Shown here: positions 6,875-13,219 of the stretch, piece by piece
How positions within the stretch are numbered: position 1 is the stretch's first letter
Layout: each line of letters begins with the position of its first letter
From: Bacteroidales bacterium
Lineage (GTDB): Bacteria > Bacteroidota > Bacteroidia > Bacteroidales > UBA932
Direction of reading: 5' to 3'
NCBI GenBank assembly: GCA_021443665.1
Contig: JABUTN010000005.1
Span: 3,096-36,711, forward strand
Length of the DNA stretch: 33,616 bases
The notes under the pieces: generated by a model
Databases searched by the model: none
What the model was told of the DNA's origin: nothing
Seen by the model: only the letters and a program-made list of their open reading frames with translations
Translations under genes and position numbers: made by a program

Positions 6875-8615
6875 GTTTCTTTTCCTCCAACTTTTGTGCT
6901 TTTTCTTTCTTGACCTTGTCCTGGGTCTGCTTTTCCTTGTCCTCTATGGCCTGGAGCATCTGCTGGGCAGCCTGAGGAGTGATTTTGGGCTCCTGCTGGG
7001 GCTGGCCCTGCCGGTCTTTTTTATCCTGGTCCTTATTTTGGTTCTGGTCTTTGTTCTGATTCTGATCCTGGTTTTGGTCCTGATTCTGGTCTTTGTTCTG
7101 GTCTTTGTTCTGGTCCTGATTCTGATTTTGATCCTGCTGGTTCTGGTCTCCACCGCCGCCTCCGCCCTGCTGATCCTGCTGGTCCTTCAGATGCTTCTGG
7201 GCGTTGGCCAGGTTCTCCTTGGTTTCCATATCCGTGGGATTCAGCCTCAGCGAAGCCTTGTACTCATCCACAGCCTCCTGATACTTCTTCAACTGCATAT
7301 TCAGGTTTCCCATATTGTGATGATAGCGCGACAGTTCCTCCTTCGAGCGGCAGGTGGAGAGGGTATCAGCCAGTCCGTTCATATAGGTAGCGGCCTCGTT
7401 GTACATCTCCTGCTTGTAAAGTGTGTTGCCGAGGTTGAACTTCGCCACGGCGGAAGCCGTGTCCTTGACCAGGGCCTTGCGGTAATTCACATCGGCCTCG
7501 CGGTAATTTTCCTTCTTGAAATCCCTGTTGCCCCTGCGCACGTCCCTCTTGTCTTCCTGGGCGTTCACCACGGTGGGCACGAGCAGCAGCAAGGCAACAA
7601 TCGCGGCGGCCTTCCCATCGAAGATGGAACGGCCGGAACGGCGCTCGCTGACAAGCATCTCAATCACGAGAAGAAGCAGGGCAATCGCGAGGAAATACAT
7701 ATACTGTTCATCGAAATCCTCGAACACCAGGGACTGGTATTTCTTGGCCTCCATAGAGTGGATTTCGTCAATGATGGGGTTCAGGCCGAACTCCGTGTTC
7801 CCCGCCCTGACATAGAGTCCCTCGCCTGCGGATGCGACCTTGCGCAGCGTCTGCTCGTCAAGACGGGTCACCACCATATCGCCATTCTTGTCCTTGAGGT
7901 AACTTCCGTCCATAGGGATGGGCTTGCCTTCATTTGAGCCCACGCCTATGCAGAACACCCTCGCGCCCACACTCTTCGCGTCCTCAGCGGCGGCGACTGC
8001 ATCGTCCTCGTGGTTCTCTCCGTCCGTAATCACTATCACCGCCCTGGAGTTCTCGCTCTCAGCGCTGAAACTCCTCAGGGCCGTGCGTATGGCGTCACCT
8101 ATGGCCGTGCCCTGCACAGCCACGGACTCGGTGTTTATGGAGTTGAGGAAAATCTTGGCGGACACATAGTCTGTGGTTATGGGCAGCTGCACGAATGACT
8201 TGCCGGCGAACACAATCAGTCCCACCCTGTCGTCACGCAGACGGTCAACGAGTTTGGAAATGGCGAGTTTCGCCCTCTCCAGGCGGTTGGGGGAATAATC
8301 CTCCGCCAGCATCGAGTTGGACACGTCAAGCGCAATCATAATCTCCACTCCCTTCACCTCGCGCTCCTTGAGTGTGGCCCCAATCTGGGGACGGGCAAGC
8401 GCAACGGCGAAGAAGGCGATGGAAAGGCATACCAAGGTCAGTTTCACCCAGCCCTTGTATTTCGGGCTCAGGGGGAGAAGCTGTTCCACAAGTTCCCTGT
8501 CTCCGAAGCGCTCTATGCGTCTGCGGCGCAGCCTGCGGGAAATCGCGTAGCACACAAGCAGCAGCGGAATCAGCAGCAGAAGCCACAAATATTCTATGTT
8601 GGCGAAAATTATCAT
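6858..8615 (-). CDS. batB/batC: BatB-BatC fusion: VWA domain plus TPR protein
   Basis: 585 residues. Residues 1-325 are BatB: two N-terminal membrane helices (about 8-26 and 58-75), a von Willebrand A domain with complete MIDAS (D97-x-S99-x-S101, T170, D198 in ITDGEN) and a membrane helix at about 305-322. A second hydrophobic stretch (about 336-352, ending VVNAQED) looks like a former BatC signal peptide. After it come TPR repeats (about 355-475) and a Gln/Asn/Asp/Lys-rich tail (478-545), then a charged C-terminus, as in BatC. The reading frame is continuous through the junction with no stop. BatB and BatC are separate genes in most described operons. The start overlaps batA by 4 nt (ATGA type). 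The MIDAS suggests metal-dependent protein contacts in the periplasm or at the membrane. Confidence 0.9.
   Translation of the reverse strand: MIIFANIEYLWLLLLIPLLLVCYAISRRLRRRRIERFGDRELVEQLLPLSPKYKGWVKLTLVCLSIAFFAVALARPQIGATLKEREVKGVEIMIALDVSNSMLAEDYSPNRLERAKLAISKLVDRLRDDRVGLIVFAGKSFVQLPITTDYVSAKIFLNSINTESVAVQGTAIGDAIRTALRSFSAESENSRAVIVITDGENHEDDAVAAAEDAKSVGARVFCIGVGSNEGKPIPMDGSYLKDKNGDMVVTRLDEQTLRKVASAGEGLYVRAGNTEFGLNPIIDEIHSMEAKKYQSLVFEDFDEQYMYFLAIALLLLVIEMLVSERRSGRSIFDGKAAAIVALLLLVPTVVNAQEDKRDVRRGNRDFKKENYREADVNYRKALVKDTASAVAKFNLGNTLYKQEMYNEAATYMNGLADTLSTCRSKEELSRYHHNMGNLNMQLKKYQEAVDEYKASLRLNPTDMETKENLANAQKHLKDQQDQQGGGGGGDQNQQDQNQNQDQNKDQNKDQNQDQNQDQNQNKDQNQNKDQDKKDRQGQPQQEPKITPQAAQQMLQAIEDKEKQTQDKVKKEKAQKLEEKKREKNW
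6996..7184 (-). repeat. In-frame Gln/Asn/Asp/Lys-coding short tandem repeat
   Basis: About 190 bp of degenerate 6- and 12-bp units (on the plus strand CTGGTCTTTGTT and CTGATT variants). They encode DQNQ, DQNK and QNQ units at residues about 478-540 of the BatB-BatC fusion. Unit lengths are multiples of three, so gain or loss of units would keep the frame. Q/N/D-rich tails are common in BatC proteins. Confidence 0.8.
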
Positions 8616-9610
8616 ATCCTTCGTGCAGCGAAAAGTCTCAATAAAATTTCAAGCAGGAGCAGTGCCAGGGCGGCCAGGGCATAGCGCAGGTACAGTTCCG
8701 TATAAATCGGGAAGGAATCCACGCTCGTACGCACTTTCTCCATCTTGTTTATCTGGTCATAAATCTGCATCAGTTTGGTGTTGTCCGTGGCACGGAAATA
8801 CTCGCCGCCGGTGCTGGAGGCAATCTCCTCGAGGAGTTTCTCGTCTATCTCCACCTCCACATCCATCACCCTCACGCCGAATGCGGTCATCACCGGATAG
8901 GGGGCCGTGCCCATAGCGCCCACGCCTATGGTGTAAACCCTCACACCATATGTCTTGGCAATCTCAGCGGCCATCTGTGGAGTAATCTCGCCCCTGTTGT
9001 TCACACCGTCTGTGAGCAGGATGACCACCCTGCTCTTGGCCTGTGAGTCCTTCAGGCGGGCCACGGCGTTCGCCAGACCGTTGCCTATGGCCGTGCCGTC
9101 ATCTATGATTCCGCACTCCACCTCCTTCAGAAGGTTTATCAGGGTGGCGCGGTCTGTGGTCAGGGGAGACTGGGTATAACTCTCTCCCGCGAACACCACC
9201 ACTCCTATGCGGTCGGAGGGCCTCTGCGAGATGAACTCTATGGCAATGTTCTTGGCGGCCTCGATACGGTCGGGGTCGAAATCGCGGGCCAGCATACTCG
9301 TCGAAACGTCAAGTGCCAGCACTATGTCTATACCCTCCGTATCCACCTTTTCGAAGGTGTCACTGCTGCGGGGGCGCGCTATCGCCACTATCATCAGCGC
9401 CAGGGCCGCCAGGCGAAGCACAAAGGGAATATGGCGCAAAGAGCCGAATATGCGGTTGAGTCTGTGGCTCATAGGGGCAATGCCGGACACCCTCATCCAG
9501 GGTGTACTGCCCTTGTGCAACTGCCTGAACACGTAAAGGGCAATCAGGGGCAAGAGCGCAAACTCGAGCCACAGCACCCACGGATATTCAAAAAACACTC
9601 CCTCACTCAT
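8612..9610 (-). CDS. batA: BatA: VWA-domain membrane protein
   Basis: 332 residues. Two N-terminal membrane helices (about 11-29 and 62-78) precede a VWA domain with complete MIDAS residues (D101-x-S103-x-S105, T173 in DDGTAIG, D201 in LLTDGVNN). A final helix (about 310-327) is followed by a short basic tail (RLFAARRI). This is the BatA/Aerotolerance-A architecture; such VWA proteins commonly act with a MoxR ATPase, encoded upstream here. The start overlaps the preceding BatD-like gene by 8 nt and the stop overlaps the batB-batC start by 4 nt, so the genes are probably translated in a coupled way. Confidence 0.94.
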   Translation of the reverse strand: MSEGVFFEYPWVLWLEFALLPLIALYVFRQLHKGSTPWMRVSGIAPMSHRLNRIFGSLRHIPFVLRLAALALMIVAIARPRSSDTFEKVDTEGIDIVLALDVSTSMLARDFDPDRIEAAKNIAIEFISQRPSDRIGVVVFAGESYTQSPLTTDRATLINLLKEVECGIIDDGTAIGNGLANAVARLKDSQAKSRVVILLTDGVNNRGEITPQMAAEIAKTYGVRVYTIGVGAMGTAPYPVMTAFGVRVMDVEVEIDEKLLEEIASSTGGEYFRATDNTKLMQIYDQINKMEKVRTSVDSFPIYTELYLRYALAALALLLLEILLRLFAARRI

Positions 9611-10556
9611 TCTTCGGTTCCTCCTTTTGTTCCAGGGTCTGCATAAAAGTGTCGTTCACAAAGCGGACGGCAGTGGGAATCACTCCCTCGTTCTCCGCTT
9701 CGGAAGCGGTGTATTTGGCGAACTTGACCAGATCCGAAAGCGTGAACAAATCCTTCAGGGACTCGAAGCTCTCCGGACGGACATCCGCCTTAGACAGGTC
9801 CTCGAGAATCTCCGCGCTGGTGCGTTCCATAGACTGGATTGCAAACCTTTCCTCTATATATACCCTCATCGCATCGGTCACCTCGGTGTAGAACTGCTTC
9901 TGCTTGCCGTTCTGCCACAACTGGCTCCGGCGTGTCTTCTCCAGCGAACGGAGGGCGACTATATGGGCGGGGTCCTTTACGGTGTGGTGTCCGAGCAGGG
10001 ATTTCCCGGCCAGATGACGCTTTATCAGATATATCGCGAGGCCAGCCAGGGCTATTATCAGTAAAGCCAGTCCTATCCATGGAAGGGTTTCCCTGAAGGT
10101 GACGGGATAGGTGAGCTGGCCCTTGAGGTCGTGCATCTCGAAGGTTGTGGTGTCGATGTCAAAACTCTGCACATACAGGGGCAGAGCTTGCATCCTGATG
10201 GTGTCCACAAGTTCCTCCCCATTGTAGAAATACACCATCACGGGGGGAATCACATATACTCCCGAGTCGAAACTGGTGATGGTGGCGCGGGTGGTGAAAT
10301 TGGCGAAATCCTTCTTTACCTTCAGAGTATCGACCTTGAAATCCCCTATCAGTTCCACTCCGGGAGTCACATAGCCGGACATGGTGTCTATGTGGATGCG
10401 CATCCCCTTGGGAGCCTGGATGCGGGAACTCCACTCCACCTGATCGCCTATGAGTATGCTGTCACGGCTCAGGCGGGTTTCCACAATCTGCTGCGCCCCC
10501 AGCCGGAGGGCGAAGGCAGACAAGATTGTCATTATGACTGCAAACCTGCGTATCAT
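9603..10556 (-). CDS. BatD-like membrane protein between DUF58 and batA
   Basis: 317 residues. A signal peptide (1-21, ends LGAQ) is followed by a periplasmic beta-rich part (about 25-155) with the ILIGDQVEWSSRI opening typical of BatD-type Ig-like repeats. One membrane helix lies at about 159-179, then a helical cytoplasmic part with many charged residues. It looks like a one-repeat relative of BatD and often occupies this position in Bacteroidales moxR operons, where it is annotated as hypothetical. Overlaps of 4 nt with the DUF58 gene and 8 nt with batA indicate one transcript. I infer that it belongs to the same envelope complex. No catalytic motif was seen. Confidence 0.8.
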   Translation of the reverse strand: MIRRFAVIMTILSAFALRLGAQQIVETRLSRDSILIGDQVEWSSRIQAPKGMRIHIDTMSGYVTPGVELIGDFKVDTLKVKKDFANFTTRATITSFDSGVYVIPPVMVYFYNGEELVDTIRMQALPLYVQSFDIDTTTFEMHDLKGQLTYPVTFRETLPWIGLALLIIALAGLAIYLIKRHLAGKSLLGHHTVKDPAHIVALRSLEKTRRSQLWQNGKQKQFYTEVTDAMRVYIEERFAIQSMERTSAEILEDLSKADVRPESFESLKDLFTLSDLVKFAKYTASEAENEGVIPTAVRFVNDTFMQTLEQKEEPKNE

Positions 10557-11446
10557 GATCTGTTCTTGAACAAAGCCACAATGGCCTTTACATAATCCTG
10601 GTCGGTGCCGACGCTCACATTATCAACCTTGTATCTGCGGAGCGTCACCAGACACTCCTCGAGTTCCCTCCTGCGGCACTCCTCATAGTGGTCGCGCACT
10701 GCGGCAAGGGAAGTGTTGATCCACATCCTTTTGCCCGTCTCCGCATCACATACCTGGAACATTCCGACATCGGGCAGACTGCGCTCGCGGGGATCGTACA
10801 CGTTTATCACCGATATGTCGTGACGTCCCACCACAATCTTGAGCGCCTCTTCCCAGCGGGGTTGTCCGTTCTGGTCGGCATCCATCATATCAGAAAGCAG
10901 GAAGGCCGTGCAGCGCCTCTTTATTGCGTTGGTAAGGTAGCGCAGGGCCTCGCCGATGTCCGTGCCCGCCTCCTGCGGCTCGAACTCCAGAAGTTCGCGG
11001 ATGATGCGCAGCAGATGGGTGCGACCCTTCTTTGGAGGGATGAATTTCTCCACCTTCGAACTGAAGAAAAGCGCTCCCACCTTGTCGTTGTTGATCGATG
11101 CCGAGAAGGCAAGGCTCGCCGCAATCTCTGCCATAAGTTCCTTCTTGGTCTTGCCGGCTGTACCGAACAGGCGCGAACGGCTCACGTCTATCAGCAGCAC
11201 CACCGTCAGTTCCCTTTCCTCCTCAAAAACCTTGATATAGGGGCTGCGGAGGCGTGCGGTGACGTTCCAGTCCATATTGCGCACATCGTCGCCCCACTGG
11301 TATTCGCGCACTTCGCTGAATGCCATACCGCGTCCCTTGAACGCGGAATGGTACTCACCGGCGAAGATTTGATGCGACAGACCGCGGGTCTTGATCTCAA
11401 TCTTCCGGACCTTCTTCAGTAACTCGTTGCTTGACCGGCTGTCCAT
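10553..11446 (-). CDS. DUF58-domain protein
   Basis: 297 residues, no signal peptide or membrane helix, so probably cytosolic. The DUF58 signature REYQWGDDVRNMDW lies at residues 47-60, preceded by HSAFKGRGMAF. A degenerate VWA-like fold follows, with IDVSRS (D87, S89, S91) and LLSDMMD in the place of the TDG motif. DUF58 proteins are standard partners of MoxR AAA ATPases; they are thought to be adapter or client proteins, with no proven enzymatic activity. The gene starts 3 nt after moxR, which supports that pairing. Confidence 0.92.
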   Translation of the reverse strand: MDSRSSNELLKKVRKIEIKTRGLSHQIFAGEYHSAFKGRGMAFSEVREYQWGDDVRNMDWNVTARLRSPYIKVFEEERELTVVLLIDVSRSRLFGTAGKTKKELMAEIAASLAFSASINNDKVGALFFSSKVEKFIPPKKGRTHLLRIIRELLEFEPQEAGTDIGEALRYLTNAIKRRCTAFLLSDMMDADQNGQPRWEEALKIVVGRHDISVINVYDPRERSLPDVGMFQVCDAETGKRMWINTSLAAVRDHYEECRRRELEECLVTLRRYKVDNVSVGTDQDYVKAIVALFKNRS

Positions 11447-11449
11447 CTG

Positions 11450-12445
11450 TTAAGGAACTTCCACTGCATTGAGTATGTCGCTTATGATGGCTTCGGAGCT
11501 GATGTTCTCCGCCTCCGCCTCGTAAGTGAGGCCGATACGGTGGCGAAGCACCTCATAGCAGACGGCCCTCACGTCCTCGGGAATCACATAGCCGCGGCGA
11601 TGTATGAAGGCGTAGGCCTTGGACGCCATTGCAAGCGATATGGAGGCACGGGGCGATCCGCCGTAGGCGATAAGGTCCTTCAGTTTGCCCAGACCATAGG
11701 CCTCGGGGGTGCGGGTGGCATAGACTATATCCACGATGTATCTCTCTATCTTCTCATCCATATACACCTGACGCACCACCTCGCGAGCCCTGACTATGTC
11801 CTCGGGCTTCACAACGGGATTGGGCTCGGGAAACTCGCCCGAGTTGTTCATACGGATGATGAGTTTCTCCTCCTCTTTCTTGGGGTAACTTACCACCACC
11901 TTGAGCATGAAACGGTCCACCTGGGCCTCGGGCAGAGGATAGGTGCCTTCCTGCTCGATGGGGTTCTGAGTGGCCATCACCAGGAAAGGGTTGGGGAGTT
12001 TGAAGGTCTCGTCACCGATGGTCACCTGCTTCTCCTGCATAGCCTCCAGAAGGGCTGACTGAACCTTGGCGGGGCTTCGGTTGATCTCATCCGCAAGGAT
12101 GAAGTTGGCGAAGATGGGGCCTTTCTTGATCTGGAACTGCTCACTCTTCTGGGAATAGATCAGGGTACCGATGACATCGGCCGGGAGCAGGTCGGGTGTG
12201 AACTGGATACGGTTGAACTGAGCGCTGACGCATTTGGCAAGGGTGTTGATGGCAAGGGTCTTTGCCAGACCGGGCACACCTTCGAGCAGAATGTGGCCGC
12301 CACTGAGCAGGCCTATCATCAGGTTCTCGATGAGATGTTTCTGTCCCACAATGACCTTGTTCATCTCCATCGTGAGGATGTCCACAAACGAACTCTCAAG
12401 CTGTATTTTCTCGTTCAACTCTTTGATATTGACTGTGTTGTCCAT
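11450..12445 (-). CDS. moxR: MoxR-family AAA ATPase
   Basis: 331 residues. It carries a Walker A motif GVPGLAKT (56-63), Walker B FILADE (115-120), sensor 1 ATQNP (158-162) and an arginine-finger region (QVDRFM, about 175-180), ending with the lid domain typical of MoxR. These cytosolic ring ATPases act as chaperones that remodel or insert metals into VWA-domain partners; the two VWA proteins and the DUF58 protein downstream are the obvious candidates. It is the first gene of the run that continues through batE, glmM and the NamZ-like gene, and has a TATATTTG box 19 nt before its start. Confidence 0.95.
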   Translation of the reverse strand: MDNTVNIKELNEKIQLESSFVDILTMEMNKVIVGQKHLIENLMIGLLSGGHILLEGVPGLAKTLAINTLAKCVSAQFNRIQFTPDLLPADVIGTLIYSQKSEQFQIKKGPIFANFILADEINRSPAKVQSALLEAMQEKQVTIGDETFKLPNPFLVMATQNPIEQEGTYPLPEAQVDRFMLKVVVSYPKKEEEKLIIRMNNSGEFPEPNPVVKPEDIVRAREVVRQVYMDEKIERYIVDIVYATRTPEAYGLGKLKDLIAYGGSPRASISLAMASKAYAFIHRRGYVIPEDVRAVCYEVLRHRIGLTYEAEAENISSEAIISDILNAVEVP

Positions 12446-12464
12446 ATATTGTATTTTTAACGCG

Positions 12465-12472
12465 CAAATATA
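12465..12472 (-). promoter_or_regulatory. -7 box (TATATTTG) of the moxR-bat operon
   Basis: The 34-bp gap between truA and moxR contains TATATTTG on the minus strand, an exact TAnnTTTG match. A TTTG lies 25 nt further upstream (12498-12501) inside truA; this spacing is longer than the usual 19-21 nt, so the -33 element is uncertain. Confidence 0.6.
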
Positions 12473-12479
12473 CTAAAAA

Positions 12480-13214
12480 TTAATACTCTATCTCCCACAA
12501 AAACAGCCCCCGGGCCGGGGCGCTCTGCGAGGCGGCACAGCGGTTGTGAGCGGCAATAATCGCGCCAAAGTTCTCAAGTTTCAGATGCCCTCTGCCGATA
12601 TCCACCAAAGTGCCCACTATGGAGCGCACCATATTCCTCAGGAAGCGGTTGGCACGTATCTCGAAATACATCCCGTCCCCGCAAGGCACGAACTCCGCCT
12701 TCGTGACCGTGCAGACGGAAGAGGAACTGTTGCCGTGCAGTTTTTCGAAAGAACTGAAATCCTGTTCTCCCAGCAGGGCGGACGCGGCCCTGTTCATCAG
12801 GCCGATGTCCAGACTCCAGCGGCACAACCAGGAGGAGTCCTGCAGGAAAGGGTCCTTCCCGAAATGCAGGAAATAGCGGTAGCAGCGTTCCCTGGCGCTG
12901 AACCTTGCGTGCATCGCCTCATCCACGGGCTCGATGGAGGCAATGGCTATATCGGCGGGCAGCAACGCATTGAGTTTGTGGCAGGCAAGGGCCGTATCCA
13001 ACGGCTCGCTCCAGTCGAAATGCGCCACATAGCTCTTAGCGTGAACCCCGGCGTCGGTGCGTCCGCAGCCTACAATCTCCACCCGGGAGCGTCCGCCGTT
13101 GAGCAGGGCGGCCAGAGCCTTCTCTATTTCGCCCTGTACAGACACGGCATTGTCCTGAATCTGCCAGCCACTATATGCGCTGCCCCGGTATGAGAGATGG
13201 AGGAAATACCTCAT
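12480..13214 (-). CDS. truA: tRNA pseudouridine synthase A
   Basis: 244 residues from MRYFLHLSYRG (ATG 13212-13214), the normal TruA beginning. An upstream ATG at 13229 would add five residues and overlap the preceding gene. The catalytic aspartate is Asp54 in GCGRTDAGVHAK. Other family features are GWQIQ near residue 17, RCYRYFL and RFLRNMVRSIVG near the C-terminus. TruA isomerises uridines 38-40 in the anticodon arm of many tRNAs. It begins 5 nt after the DoxX-DUF4015 fusion gene and is the last gene of the tmk transcript. The moxR promoter lies just after its stop. Confidence 0.95.
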   Translation of the reverse strand: MRYFLHLSYRGSAYSGWQIQDNAVSVQGEIEKALAALLNGGRSRVEIVGCGRTDAGVHAKSYVAHFDWSEPLDTALACHKLNALLPADIAIASIEPVDEAMHARFSARERCYRYFLHFGKDPFLQDSSWLCRWSLDIGLMNRAASALLGEQDFSSFEKLHGNSSSSVCTVTKAEFVPCGDGMYFEIRANRFLRNMVRSIVGTLVDIGRGHLKLENFGAIIAAHNRCAASQSAPARGLFLWEIEY

Positions 13215-13219
13215 AGGCC

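Noticed and set aside
6996-7184. Short repeats that might be read as a CRISPR array
   Set aside because: Units are 6-12 bp, contiguous, degenerate and coding; there are no unique spacers.
6651-7937. 428-codon plus-strand frame with many Leu/Val/Ile repeats, looking like a membrane protein
   Set aside because: The hydrophobic run is the reverse reading of the Gln/Asn/Asp/Lys repeat of the BatB-BatC fusion, not a real membrane protein.
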